Assembly: GCA_900073065.1 (NCBI GenBank)
Contig: FJOG01000025.1
Location: 372,001-436,000 of the forward strand
DNA from: Phialocephala subalpina
Taxonomy: Eukaryota > Ascomycota > Leotiomycetes > Helotiales > Mollisiaceae
Length of the DNA: 64,000 nucleotides
Direction of reading: 5' to 3'
Part shown: positions 37,022 to 49,830 of the stretch, one piece after another
Layout: each line of letters starts with the position of its first letter
Position numbering within the stretch: position 1 is the first letter of the stretch
The notes under the pieces: model-generated
Seen by the model: the letters and a program-made list of their open reading frames with translations, nothing else
Database searches by the model: none
Told to the model about the DNA's origin: nothing
Position numbers and translations under genes: made by a program

Positions 37022-38140
37022 AGAGATGAGAGCGACATAGATCAGTTTGCTTTTTTGGATGGCGTTGGGATCTGCGAAGAGATCCGTGGCTTGCATGCAA
37101 TGATTGATGTAATTGAGCAAAGTTTGTGTTGGTGTTTCGTTTGATAGCTGTATAGTGAAAAGAGAAGACAAATAGAAAGCATCTCTAAATTATATCGCTT
37201 CGAATTGCTACTGTGACCGTACCAACTTTTCATCAAGAAATCGTACAATCTCATAGTCGGAAGAACCTTCTTCCGCAAACGGTTCGCGATGCACGATTGC
37301 TCGCTTCCGCACCACGACATCTCACTCAACCAATTGTTACTCCTTCGTACCTGACAGATATCGGCTGACAGTGATCTCCTGCAACTTGATAATGCATGCA
37401 AACGAGATAAGGTATGACCCGACCGCATCTCGGATCCGAAGACTGTTGAACATCCGATATCCGAAGACAGACATTCTACTCGGGAAAATGTTGAAGCCCA
37501 CCTACCAGTTTTCTGGGCCTCGTGGGGACCATGAACATGGATGTGGATGAGAGGCTCTGAAAGTGGGGGCTCATGACCTAGATTTAGAGCGATATAAAAA
37601 TATAGGATACTGCGTGCGTTGTTGGTTATCCTCCTGGTCGCGCTCCTGCCTACAGTTGTTGGAATCGTGAATGACAACGCCGCTTTCGAAAGTTAGGGAG
37701 CCTTGAAACTTGCGTACGTGCGTTCCTTCCCTTCTAGCTTCGATTTCTTTGCTTTCTTCCACGCGTGCCTACCTCTTTCGTCAATTCTTTGCTCTCAGCC
37801 CGCAAAGTCAACCGACGGAACCGATATAAAGTTCTCCAACTCTCCTCCCTTCTAGGACACAACAACTTCAACAACACATCCGATCTCGACACCTACTTAA
37901 TATTTTCAACCGAACACTTCCTCTTCCCAGAGTTGATCTCAATCGCGCACGCAATCCTTTTCTCTTGTTCCCCACACCCACATTCACTTCGATCCCAAGC
38001 ATCAAACATCAACCGGCACTCGATACTTTCTCCCCTTCTCCACTTTACACACCTTTCACCTTAATCATCGATCTACCACATCACTCTGCACTTTCGTCTC
38101 ATCTCTGACCACAAGACAAAATCACGAAAGTGAGAACCAA
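37022..38140. other. Intergenic region with pyrimidine-rich leader
   Basis: The part from 37022 is the FAS1 3' region. The last ~300 bases (about 37830-38130) are strongly C/T-rich and form the leader of the tannase-family gene. A 211-codon minus-strand frame (37042-37677) lacks ATG and motifs and is rejected. Confidence 0.6.
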
Positions 38141-40287
38141 ATGACGACTGTCAACATGGCTCTCCTCAAGTTGTGCATTGCACTCTTGACCTTCCTCGCT
38201 CTCCCAATCTCCTGTATCCAAGGCCAAACCGTCATCTCATCCTCTCATTACCATGAGCACAAATGCCAACACTTTGGCTCCACCCTCAACATCCCCGATG
38301 TCACTGTCAATTTCGCACATTACATCCCAGCTGGTACGACCATTGAACTTGAGCAAGATTATGGTCTTCTTTGGTGTGGATGGAAGACACAGAAGATCGA
38401 GAAGGACATGTGCCGCGTTGCCATGTATGTTGCTACGAGCCATAGATCGGGCATTACGCTTGAGGCTTGGCTCCCTAACGAAGATGAGTGGACTGGTCGG
38501 TTCTTGAGCACTGGTAATGGAGGCAATTCCGGTTGCATTCGTTATCCTGACTTGTCTTATGCTGCAGGGCTGGGCTTTGCTACTGTTGGTAAGTGACGCT
38601 CCTCATCTCTTGGTAGAGAAGAAGCTGATATTGAATCTAACAGGCGCGAACAACGGCCACAATGGAACTGGTGGTTCTGTGAGTAGTCCTTGACTTATGC
38701 CAACACGAATTTTGAAGCTTATGCCATCTAGGGATTTCTCAACAACGAAGACGTGGTTCAAGACTTTGCTTATCGAAGTGTTCATACTGGGGTTGTGGTT
38801 GGCAAGCAGATCACGGAAAAGTACTATGGCAAGGCTCACAAGAAGTCGTACTACCTTGGATGCAGTACGGTAAGTCGACTCCTTCAGAGCATTCATGACA
38901 TTGCCTGAAATGGGAGTACTGACTGATTCTTACAGGGAGGCCGACAAGGCTTCAAGATGGTGCAGGTAAGTCGCCTTCTCCGGGAGTGGAGCTGTTCCCC
39001 ATTCTTGAAGTCCCCATATCCATAGGACTTTTATCACATCTTTCAATGCCTGAGAGACGGACGCTGATTCCAATGTTTAGAGCTTCCCTCATGACTTCGA
39101 CGGTGTCATCGCCGGCTGTCCAGCACTTAACTTCCCATCCTTGCAGTCTTGGAGTGGTCACTTCTATCCCATCTTTGGCAATCCAGGCGATGATATGTTC
39201 GTCCCAAAGGGTTCATACTGGGAAATGATCCATCACGAGATCATGAAGCAGTGCGATGGTCTTGATGGCGTTGTTGATGGAATCATTGAAGAAACCCGTC
39301 TATGCCAGTTCAGACCAGAAGCACTTCAATGTCCCCCTGGCAAAGTCTCGACAGACGACGCGCTGTGTTTGACCAACGTCCAAGTTGGCGCAGTTCGACA
39401 AGTTTATACCGACTTCTATGGCGTTGACGGAAGATTGATCTACCCTCGCATGCAACCTGGAAGTGAGATCCTTGCACATCAGCTCTACCACTGTAATGGA
39501 TCATTCCTCTACAGCACCGATTGGTTCCGCTATGTTGTCTACAGCGCGTAATTCCCTTTCTAGTCTTGTATCATTACTAATGACTTACAGACGACACTCA
39601 ATGGGAACCATCAACATTCACATTCAGAGACGCTCAAGCTGCCATCGATCAAAACCCTTTCGGTATTGAGACTTGGGATGGAGATCTGTCCTCTTTCCAA
39701 AAGGCTGGTGGAAAGCTGAGTGAGGACACCTTTCCACACTAGCAAAATGAGAGCTGAACTTTCTTGTACAGTCCATTATAGTGGATTAATGGATGCTACC
39801 ATCACATCCGACAAGGACTTTTGGTACTACGACCACGTTTCACGTACCATGGGCTTGCCATCATCATCGCTCGACGAATTCTACCGCTTGTTCCGTATTT
39901 CGGGTCTGGGTAAGTAAGCCGCGGAAACGCTCCAAACCTTTGCTAACAATTTCAGGTCATTGCGTGGGTGGTGATGGTGCTCACAACATTGGTCAACGCG
40001 GCTCTGACGTTGGGCCCATGGATCCCGAGCACAACATTGTGTTGGCTCTTATAGACTGGGTAGAAAATGGTCGTGCTCCGGAGACAATCACTGGAGTCAA
40101 GTACATCGACGATGTAAGTCCAGTCCTGTCCGAGACAATGAGAGAAATTAGAACCACTAACACTTGCTGGAAGACCAACCACGGCGTAGGCATCGATTAT
40201 CAGAGACGCCATTGCCGTTATCCATACAGAAACTTCTGCCACGATCCTAAGAACTACAAGGATCCAGATTCCTGGAAGTGCATCTGA
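38141..40287 (+). CDS. Secreted tannase/feruloyl esterase family protein
   Basis: Nine exons (38141-38588, 38644-38678, 38732-38869, 38936-38965, 39081-39543, 39591-39719, 39772-39909, 39956-40113, 40174-40287), 550 residues. A second ATG at 38156 would give a tighter signal peptide. The family's catalytic set is present: Ser206 in GCSTGGRQG, Asp422 in HYSGLMDAT, and Cys463 next to His462 in GHCVGG. A calcium-loop-like DGVVDGIIEE is also seen. It hydrolyses gallate or ferulate esters of plant polymers outside the cell. The intron after exon 5 needs a GC donor (A|GCGCGT) to keep the frame and give the expected Tyr-Asn-Asp. If that intron is not spliced, the protein is truncated. Confidence 0.88.
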
Positions 40288-40920
40288 GGATAGATGGGGT
40301 GAAGATGTCTGCAGAGTATTACGTCCCGCCGATGCTTTCGTACAGCGATGATTTGAATGGGGAGTTTTTCGAATATGGATGGGAATGAAGCAATATGGGT
40401 CGGGAAGGATATGGCATCGGTGCTTATAGAGCTGATTTCAATAGGGGATTTTCTTCGATCGTTGGGATGGGGAGATTGAGGAATAGGGGATGAGGAATGA
40501 GTCGTTAACTCGGCGTTATTCCAGCTTCTTAGTCCACAACACCAAGTAGCAACAGTGCATAGTACATAGAAATATAGCGCCGCCTTCATTCTCAAGGTCT
40601 TGATGTGATATATCATATATGAATAGTGCTAAATCATTGAAGGATGTCTCGCACCACGTGCCATCAGACACCAGATTGTTTCCTTGTTACACACTTGTCT
40701 CCAAACAACTACCGCATTTTAAGCTTGTCAAAATGAACTGTGGGCACACTAAGAAGCTTGCTAAATCCCGCCTTCCTAGGCTTGGGTTCTTTGAGCGCTC
40801 CAAAATCGTTATCCTCATCTCTCGCTAGCGATTCCTTCCATTCCACGTTCTACCTTCGGAAATTGTCCTCTTCCTCACCTCCGACCAACGGTTCCGTTCT
40901 TTCCACTCTTTCGTGCCACA
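40288..40920. other. Convergent 3' spacer
   Basis: It lies between the ends of the tannase-family gene and the CorA-like gene. No coding region, repeat or RNA gene seen; AT-rich 3' ends on both sides. Confidence 0.55.
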
Positions 40921-42697
40921 TTAAATTTTGGATATTGCCCTCTTCCTCATCATTGCCATGATATTTCTCTCCGTTTCCTCGGAGCCTTTCTCCAAGTCTT
41001 CGTCTTCTCTATCGTACCTCGCCTCTCTCTTTCTCTCCCAAGACAGCCATATTCCAACAACTATTAATGTTACTGGTACTGTTACCGCCCAGTAGAGCAA
41101 GAAACTCGAGGATACGGCTGATGGTATATCCGGGGCGTTTTGAAAGTTGAAAAACGTTGTGAAAAGATGGACTTTTAAAGAAAGTGAGTTTTGGCCAAGA
41201 ATACATCAGACAAACGAACTTACCGCTAGGAAAGCTCCTGGAAAAAATATACTTCCAAGAAGAGATATGGTTTTCATCGTTGAGGAATCGCGTTTACTCG
41301 CATGAGCGAGTTTTCTCTGATCCCCGGCTATTTGGAAATTTAATTTGCTTTCTTTCTGAGCAATAATATTGTACAACTGAGGTATAATAAATAGAATTTG
41401 ACCACTCAAAGGAAGGGATAGTGTCTCACCGCGCTTTTCTGGGTCTCAAGTCTCTCTATAGTTGTGCTTGCATACGTCTCGACTCCTTCCCATTTCTTCC
41501 CGTAAAACTCCAGTCTCGATAGCATGCTTGCATGAGTCTTCGTTATTCCTTGATTCTTCCTCTCTTCGGGCACACCATTATAAAATGTATCCATTGCCTC
41601 TTGTAAAGAGCCGGCAATGCGCAAATATGCAATGGGTCGCTGCCATAATACCTGCGAATAGCATTCAACCAGGTCTACCACTTCGTCTTTTACATAGCCT
41701 TCCCTGTCTTCGACCTCTGGACGCATTGAGATCGCGTGCTCGAGTCTGCGCAGCCGGTCTCTTGCGTCCCGCTGCTTGATGTCTGGCTTGTAAGAGGCAT
41801 CGAGGTTGAAAAGTATCAATGGGAACAGCAGAGGGTGGCAAATCTCTGGACCACAGCCTCTCAGCAGTGCCATAGACTCCACGATATTGGAAGATGATGT
41901 CCCCTTGCAAAAGCCTGTCGTGATTCCAGTGCGGAAGTCATGGCTCAGCATTAATTCCCAGCCCCTCGTTGAACCCTTCTTCCGGACATCAATTTTCCGC
42001 TGCACGACCTCTGAATCTTGTTAATACAATGAACTTATGATTACAGGAATGAACTCTACTAACGAAGGTCGGGATTTTCATTATCCTGGTTAATCGCTGC
42101 CCAGAAGAATGGACCAACGCAGCTTGTGCTTTCAATTACCCTCGTCGGCGAATGCAGAGAATGTATCATTTTGGAGTACATCTCAGGTTCCAGACTCAAT
42201 ACATGCGGTGTAAATGTCTCCGGGCGTTGAGCGTTCTGTTGAAGGCTAGCGAATAGTTAGTCTTGGTTCTATAGTGGTGCAAGGTAGGAATATTCCATTC
42301 GAGTCAACATGAAAACACAACTTTGGATAGTCGAGATCGATACCACAAGATTTGCATTGGAATCTTACATCAACCGAAGTCCAGCTACTACAGATACACC
42401 ATCTGGTAGAATTGGCTCTGCAAAGCCGCCCTATTGACTGTCGGTAAGCTTGGCAAATGCGAATTTCAAGACTCGTACCTCTCTATCCAAAAAGTTCTCA
42501 AATTCGTCAGAAATTAGAGGATGCTCTTCAACCCAATTCCGAGTTCGATCCTAACAACATCATACTTTCTTTTCTAATATTGGACAGCATATGAAGAGGG
42601 AAAGTAGTACCGAGTAACAGAACATTTCGAGCCATGTTGTTGGCTCCGGAACATATTTACAGCGTTGCAAATTAGTTTCGAACATGAGTTTCTCCAT
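40921..42697 (-). CDS. CorA-like membrane protein
   Basis: Seven exons (42697-42611, 42550-42479, 42430-42369, 42245-42064, 42010-41430, 41376-41220, 41171-40921), 463 residues. A long, mostly helical N-terminal domain ends in a coil (TIERLETQKSA, then IIAQKESKLNFQIAGDQRKLAHASKRD). Two membrane helices follow: TMKTISLLGSIFFPGAFLAV (about 360-379) and LLYWAVTVPVTLIVVGIWL (about 402-421), with a charged tail. This is the layout of fungal CorA/ZntB-type divalent-cation transporters. The GMN signature after the first helix is absent, so transport is not assured. The donor of the last intron is GTTCGT: the better-looking GTAAGT four bases earlier would break the frame. Confidence 0.82.
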
Positions 42698-43392
42698 AGT
42701 AAGTAGACGTTAGCAGCTAATGTAACTAATCAACGTTTCGTCCAGGTTGTGTTTGTACAATACTGCAATTAGCAACAGGCCGAATGAAATTCGATGCGAA
42801 TTTTCTGTGGAGAAGGAGAAGTCAAATGCAGATTGCAAGTCTTTTGCGAGCGTGAGGCTGCACTTGGCGCACCTTCTTGATTGAGAGGATCTCTGGATTT
42901 GCGGCTGTTTTAAGGCTGTGCATTTGCGCAGCAACAATACCAGCCTGGGAACACACTGATAATGCAGGTGGGCGCCATAAGACAACCAAATTTGAGGACT
43001 TTTTCACCCATCAAAGTCGAGAAAAGCTATCCACCCGGTGTAGACATATCAGTTGACAGGATGCTCTGGAAAGCCTACTTTAGGCTTTCTTGCAGCCAAC
43101 CAGCTTGAGTCTCTCACTGAGTGACGGCCAGCTAGATTGAGTTGCGAGTGTCTTTAGCCTCGAAAAGGATGCGGATGCCTTGCTAAGGTAATACAATCTG
43201 AGACTGCATCACGTGCAGGATCATAATTAATCCGTTTCGTCTTTCTGTCGCATCGCGAGAACGCGTCCAACCCAGCTTCAAGTGAGATTCAGTGAAGGCA
43301 GATCGTTTCGCACGACACAAGCAGTCCACACAAAGCTGCCAACACCTCAATCGCTTGACTCTGCACCGACCCTTTCACGCTCTGCCGCCAGA
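42698..43392. other. Divergent promoter region
   Basis: Spacer between the CorA-like gene (minus) and the Arp9-like gene (plus). A 91-codon frame on the minus strand has no support. No repeat seen. Confidence 0.5.
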
Positions 43393-45513
43393 ATGCCTCC
43401 TTTCAAAGACGAGAACATCCTGATCATAGCCCCAGGTTCACAAACCACCTTGGCTCAACTCGGTCTCCCAGAATCCTTCACACCTGCGTCGCATAGATTT
43501 CCAACCCGCATGTTCCTTGCCCCTGATGGAAAATCATACGAGCCGCATCGAATCCGGTCCAGAAAGAAGGAGGCGGTGAGCAATGGCGATGTTACGATGG
43601 ACGGTACTGGCGAAGCGAATGGAGATGAAGAGGAGTTCTTCGAGGATCCTGATGATGATGAGGGTGCTATTTATCCGCTGAAAGGTACGGAACAACATTG
43701 TGAGACTGCAAAAAGAGTAGAGCTAACCTAAATTTAGAGGGACGAATTGAGAACATGCCAGCCTTCTTCGCTTTCCTGCAACACATCCACTCTACCTTCG
43801 TCCCTCAGCTCCATTCGCCGATTATGTTAATCGCACAACCATGCTGGACAGCCAAGAACCATGAGGATATCACACAATTCGTATTCGAGAAGTTCAGGAC
43901 ACCAGCACTTTGTATTATGGACAGTGCCCTGGCTACCTCGTATGCATTTGGTATTGCCAATGCTACGATTGTTGATGTGGGATTCGAGAAGGTTGATGTC
44001 ACTGCTGTGACTGATTTCCAGATCACTGGTAGAGGACATGTGCCGCAATCTGGAGGCGAAGCCATGACGAGACGATTGATGGAGTTGCTCAAGTCGAAGG
44101 ACTTTACGAGGGATATGGCGGAGCAGTTGAAGAAAAGTACAATTTGTGAGATTCTGCCTCCGGGAACCCCATTGCCAGGCACAGAAGGAGTTGCTGCTTC
44201 AGAGGAAGTTATCAGCAACCCGGCTGCAGCCGCATCGACAGGGGCGACATCTTCAGGCCCAAGTGTGAAGATCACAGAACCTCCGCCGACTATCGAGACT
44301 GAAGTTGTAGATGACGAATTTGGCGTTGAAGACAGGGTAGTCGACGATGATGGTGTTCTAGATATTGCGAGTATCGTGACCGGTGACAAGACACGGGAGT
44401 TCTTAGCGAAGAAGGAAAGAGAGAAGGCTGAAAAAGCTGCTGCACGAAAGGCTACCAGAGATGCTGAGAAGGCAGAGGCTGCAGCTGCAGCGGCGAGACC
44501 AGCAAGGTTGCCGAACTCGAAGAGACCGCGTGCTATGTTCCATTACGAGGAGACGGTCAAGGAGCCGGCTGCGAAGAGACAGAAGACCCCTGAGCCAGTT
44601 GCCCCTGTTGAACCTGCGCCAGTCGAGCCAGTACCAGTTGAAGAGCCGGCATCTGCTGTTGAAGCCAAGCCCATGGGCAGTGATGGGTTCCCATCGATGG
44701 GAGGTGATCCAATGGAGGAGTCTAATAGACGTGAACAACAGAAAGCAGCGCGAAAGGAAGAGCGACGAAAGATCCGAGAAGAAGAGAACCCTGATCGAAT
44801 TCGAAGAGACATCGAGATTGGTCTCGAGCGTTTCCAGGCCGCCAGCGAGGGTATGATCGATTCTATTGCAGACACCATCTACCGAACTATCCTCTCAGTA
44901 GACGACGTCTCGAAGAGACAAGAAGCTTGGGATGCATTGGTCATTTGCGGATCAGGCTGCAAGGTTCGCGGTTTCAAGGATGCTATTGTTGCTACTTTGA
45001 ACAACCGCTATCTCGTGTCGCCTAGCTCTGCAACTATGTTCATGAGCGAGCTGCCCTCGAATCTAGCTACGCCCAGCGGTACAGGATCCATGACCCCCAA
45101 TGCCTCGTTCTCATCTACACCTCATGCTCCTCCTACCGCCAGCGCAGTTAATCCTCTTCTGCTCGCTGCCACCACAGCCTCTAACCCAGCATTGAATCCC
45201 AACTTGTCAATGGCTTCGTACAACGGCAATAGTGCTCCCTCGCATTCATCACACTCTCAATCACCAACCAGCATCAAAGTCGCCAGCCCGCCAGGGTACT
45301 TCCCAGAATGGAAGCAGTACGATGAAGCAGTCTTCTTGGGCTCCCAGGTTGCGGCCAAAGTTATCTTTGTTGTGGATCAGGGACAGTCGAAGGGTTTCTT
45401 GTCGAGAGTCGAATTCAATGAGGAGGGTCCGTCGGCTATCCATCAAGTGTAAGTCCACTCCGACCCTGACATGAAGGATAGAAGCTAATTTGAGTAGTGG
45501 ACTTGTAGTCTAA
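43393..45513 (+). CDS. ARP9: Actin-related protein, Arp9-like chromatin remodeller subunit
   Basis: Three exons (43393-43684, 43738-45448, 45498-45513), 672 residues. The ATG gives MPPFKDENILIIAPGSQTTLAQLG, the start shared by fungal Arp9-type proteins. Actin-fold pieces are visible: FLQHIHSTF, PIMLIAQPCWT, DSALATSYAFG, ATIVDVGFEKVDVTAV (phosphate-2-like loop) and a late GCKVRGFKDAI. A long charged, K/E/A-rich insertion sits at about 200-380. Arp9 pairs with Arp7 or related subunits in the SWI/SNF and RSC nuclear remodelling complexes. If the last tiny intron is not used, the protein ends at 45452 after His-Gln-Val. Arp8 or another Arp is possible but less likely. Confidence 0.8.
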
Positions 45514-46426
45514 ACCAATTGATGTAAGATGGTTCGCCATTGGCCATGTGGAGTTTAGGTGTAGGATAGAGAATCTGGCAGAATAGGATTGCTAGGAAGA
45601 TTTGATCATGAATTAAAAGTATACCCGTTGTTTTAGAATCTGTGTTCCATTGATTGTTCGCATGCCATGACGTTTTGCCAATCAAAAGCCCAGTCCTTGA
45701 AGGTTTGACCAAACCGGAAGTCTAGTCGAGAAACAGCCGTTCATAGCAGAAGGACAACACCCTCAACTAGATCCCTAAGATCCTACTTCCCGACAAGCTA
45801 CAGTCTCGGGGTTAGAGACATTGCTTACAACGAACCACATCCCAGAGATTGTGGTTGATATTATCAAGGCTTCCGTGGTTTCTTCGCTTACGAGCCCCTG
45901 AAAGAGGTTTTGGTGGTTCCCACTTATGAAGCACTTGGCCAGTGCCTTTTCATCATTGTTGCCTTGCGCATCTCTTTCAGGAGCAACCAGACGTCTCTTG
46001 AGATATTTTCATCCCTTCTTTCTAAAAGCCCTACCATAGTTTCGCCGAGTTACGTACGAGTGAGCTTCGATTTCGGTATCGCGACTTCAAATTACGAAGC
46101 GAGCCTACCTTCTTTCTGCAACCTATTTAATCTCACCGCACCTCCCAACCTTCCCTTCCTTTTACAACCTCCATTATCCCTCGATCTTTTCCGTGTCCCA
46201 CCACGGAACAGATTGCCTTCAATCATCTTCTTCTAATCAACCAGCTATTACATTCTCTTTGAGGACTGCATCAAGGGAAACGTTGCCAGGCCTGAAGCCA
46301 TTGACCTTCGACTTTGGGGACATTCGCACATTCTGGTTCGTTTTCCCCTTCGCTGAGAACGTCACCCTCGACCATACTGACCCGATCCTCTATAGAAACA
46401 CTCTACTATCTACCCCTTGAACCAAG
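45514..46426. other. Intergenic region
   Basis: No convincing coding. From about 46060 to 46425 the sequence turns C/T-rich and forms the leader of the next gene; small frames here have no motif. Confidence 0.5.
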
Positions 46427-47215
46427 ATGCCTACAACTGAGGACAAGATTATGGTCGACGCGCCACAAGCTGCCGATTCCCAACCGCATCCTGAGTCTTT
46501 ACAAGTTACTACTGTCACTCCACTGCAAACCGTATTCCAGACGTTCGAGTTGGACAAGAAGCTCGGCGCGGGTTTATGCATCCTTAGGGACCTCGGCGGT
46601 GGTAAATATGAAATCATCATATTGGGCAGCTGCCTCAATATTCCGATTCCAGGATCTGCCCCTTGAGCTACGAATGAAAATTTACGATTACATGGTAAGT
46701 GGTTCCCAGAGCTGTCATGTTTGCTCTTCCCTGTGAGATTTCGGATGTCCCGAGACTTCTGGGACATTCTCTCTGGCTCCTTTGAAACTAAATTACTGAC
46801 GCTGAGAACGTAGGTATTCGCAAACCCATTTCGAAAGATTAACATCAATTCCCCATACACCAAGACGGGTCTGTCCTCCTTAATGCAAACATGCAAGCAG
46901 TTGTATGAGGAAACGAAGCCTTTCTTCTACAAGAACAACTTCAACGTTCATGACCCTCGGAGCAAGGCAATAAGTTACATTCTTCCTTCTTTTAAGGAAC
47001 AAGTGAAGAAGGTCAGCATTGGCTGGCCTACTCGCTCTAAGGAAACATTGATGGCCCCATGATTGCATGGCCGCTAATGACAACGATAGCCGGCCACTCA
47101 GCAAGCAATTGCTCCTGCCAAGAAGCCCCCCAGCAAGAAGGCAGCCGTTGCCAAACCAAACAGGAAGCCAACACACGTGGAGTATGAGGAAAATGAAGAA
47201 GGTGAGACTGCATGA
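46427..47215 (+). CDS. Small F-box/2EXR-like protein
   Basis: Best model: four exons (46427-46571, 46630-46694, 46814-47011, 47090-47215), 177 residues. The centre reads FRFQDLPLELRMKIYDYM followed by LMQTCKQLYEETKPFFYKNN, the two blocks seen in fungal 2EXR and F-box-like proteins. The end is a Lys/Pro/Ala-rich, then acidic, tail (KKPPSKKAAVAK, EYEENEEGE). The first intron is the weak point: a donor at GTAAAT would make a 28-base intron, so I use GTTTAT (58 bases). The role is unknown; such proteins may bind partners for degradation. Confidence 0.65.
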
Positions 47216-47742
47216 CGCCCATAGAGGAGTTTTCGGGTTTCTATCTCGCACTCGTGGATAAGAGCATCTCAGGATGTGGATTGAAAATTTGGTCGAAAGA
47301 GCAGAGTGTAGCAAATGCACCATGAAGGAAGGGACGTTGGGTGGCTGCTGTTTTCTTGCGTTTATGGATGCTATTACCCTCTAGCAGCGATGCACTATGG
47401 AGGGATGGAGATTTGGCGGCTTGCTGAGTTTCTTGCATTCGTGGATGACACACAAATCACTTAGTGGACTGACTACCTTCTTGCAGCGATGCACCAGGAA
47501 GGAAAGGAAATGTGGGGGAAATGCTGATTGATGAGTTAGGGAGAAGCATAAAATTCCACGTTTCTGTATTAGTCTTCCGAATACTATTTGCCATTGACCA
47601 TGCCTTTTCACCGTATGTGCACCATGGCCATCGAAAACAGTGAAAACAGCGCCATGAAACCCCAGATATCTTCCAGTTCGCTACAAAGTCATACAATCAT
47701 CAAGGGTATCTAACATATCGTATCACATCTCTTCATCACCTC
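47216..47742. other. Convergent 3' spacer
   Basis: It contains an imperfect repetition of a short motif around 47260-47520: variants of TTTCTTGCxTTxxTGGATG, with GAAGGGA/GGAAGGA nearby. It shows no coding region. Confidence 0.4.
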
Positions 47743-49199
47743 CTAACTTCTCTCCGCACTCCTCTCAGCCCTAGAATCATTCTCTGAGGACGAGTGCACC
47801 GGCTTCCTTCTGCTATCTCTACTCCGTCTGCTATCTCTGCTTCGTTGGCTGTTTGGACGTGACCCATCATATGGCTCTCTATCCCTTTGATCTCGGCGGG
47901 ACTCGGGACGAGAAGATGAGGGACCGGCAGTTTGGGAACGGCTCGGCCCTGCTTGGGTTGAGGGTCCTTCGGGGAGCATTGGGTCATCTTCCAATTCGAC
48001 GATTCGGCCTTCGCTGTCGACGGTCATTGCTTTGCCTTCGCGCTCCAGGCGGACTTCTCGGCCTCGTTTGTGGCAGTACCAGAATACGAAGAGAAGGACT
48101 AGAAGTCTTGTTAGTGATGGTCCATATTGAGGAATCAAAAAGACTGACCTAATAGAGCAAGACTCAGTAGCACGTTCGTTCCCATGAATGCAGGCCATCG
48201 TAATTTCAAGGCATTCAGGATAGCTTTCAGCATAGACACCACAGCACCGGGCTTCGTAACAAGATCCTTAAGACTCGTAGGCTTCAAGAAACTCTTCGCC
48301 GCAGCACCAAAGGTCGTCGCTCCACCAGCACTCGCAGCCGCAGCTCCTCCCGACCCATTCAACGCCTGTGCCTCCGCAGCAACAGCCAATAATTCCGGCG
48401 CCAAATTTTTCGTTAATTTGTCAGGCAATTGTGTAATCAATTTCTGTAAGAAGCTGGGAAGATGTTCGTAGCTCTTCGCCAATTGTCCTTGTGAGTTGTC
48501 TAACAAATGAGTGAGGTCATCGTAGGCGGTAGGTACGCCATTCACAAGATCTTTGAGGATGACGGTGAATTGTTGGACGAGTTGTTGGGATTCTTTGGAG
48601 AGGGAGAAGGCGCGGTTGTTGACGGCGGAGAGGTTGAGGTCTTCGAGGACTTTGTTGATGTCGTCTTCTTCTTTGGTGGCTTCGTTGGGAGTTACGACCG
48701 TTGAGTCTGGGTGGAGGCCAGTCTTGTCTTTGTTCTGGAAGGGGGTTAGTTGTGCGATGGAGGTACAAATAGAGGTGAGACTTGCCTTCTTGGTACCACT
48801 TCGGGTAAGGAATGAGAATCGGCTGTGTTTCTTGGTCTTGTCCTCTGCCTTCTCGTTCTCCTTTCCTTTGCCTTTGTCTTGCTTGCTCTTCCCGTTCTCT
48901 TGGGTTGTTGTGCCGTTCCCATCATGAACTACCATCTGCGCATCGTTGTCGGTCGAATCTCCAGCTTCGGCTGGCATCCATCCAGCTGGTCGACTTGGCA
49001 GAGGAGGAGGTGTACCTTCTGCAGACACTACTCGCGTTAGGAAGTTCTCATCTTCTTCGTTGAGGAGTGGCGCTGGCTCTGGGGTCGAAGGCATCGAAGC
49101 TCTTTTGTGTTTGTGATGATCCTGAGTCGGAGTCGAAGGCGTGGACTCTTTTCTTCCGATATGATTTTTCACCTTCTTATACGTGAAATATTCCAGCAT
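47743..49199 (-). CDS. Single-span membrane protein of unknown function
   Basis: Three exons (49199-48786, 48734-48149, 48098-47743), 451 residues. The N-terminal 140 residues are low complexity (Ser/Thr/Pro, then Lys/Glu). A helical middle (QQLVQQFTVILKDLVNG and onward) precedes an Ala/Gly-rich linker. One membrane helix (NVLLSLALLVLLFVFWYC, about 325-342) is followed by a basic HKRGREVRLE stretch and an Arg/Ser-rich tail with RDSRRSRDSRR repeats. Intron 1 is a GC-AG intron (AG|GCAAGT, ACTAAC branch, TTCCAG); because it is 51 bases long the frame survives retention. The family is widespread in fungi, but I know no function. Confidence 0.85.
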
Positions 49200-49830
49200 T
49201 GTTGCGGATTTGCTTGTGAATTTTCAAGTATATTATCGAGGTTGTGTTGAAGAGAAAGACATTCGATGCCTATGAAACCTGGCCAGGCCTTTGATCGAAT
49301 GTCACTGCTTCTGTCTCAACAATCGCTTGTTTCTTTGAGCTCGAACGCCACACGTCATCAAATGCGCTATCCCTGAAAATCAGATCTCGCTAAATTTAAG
49401 GTTGCTGAATGATTGGTACTGTGCCTTCGCCACAGTCTAAGCCACACTCCACGCGCTGATCTCTCGCACGCCGTATCCCCCTCAAATGTGGCCGAGGGCG
49501 CACATTTGGGGCAATCGGCCTCAAGCCCATTAGCAACAGCATTGATTTTCTCCAATTGTGACCGGCGAGTCTTCCGGATAAAGTAGTTCACGTTACACTG
49601 ATTGAAAGCCTCAACTCGTGTTCCCACAATAAGCGGCATTGTGATTAAGGTTAGCCCGCTTCCAGGAAAGTTAATTCTTATCACAACTTGTCGGAAAATA
49701 TAGATATACAAAGTGGACCCGTTCCCGTCTCTTTGTTTCGCAGCAACAGGCAGGACTTGAAATAATTACTCAAATTTCCTCAAACCATCTGTCTATCTTA
49801 GTTTCTCACCCTAGATGGCTTAGGTCGACA
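49200..49830. other. Divergent promoter region
   Basis: Spacer between the membrane-protein gene and the cupredoxin gene. No gene seen; a 114-codon minus frame (49367-49711) has no motif. Confidence 0.5.

Noticed and set aside
37042..37677. 211-codon minus-strand open frame downstream of FAS1
   Set aside because: No ATG at its start, composition without domain features, lies over a 3' region; chance frame.
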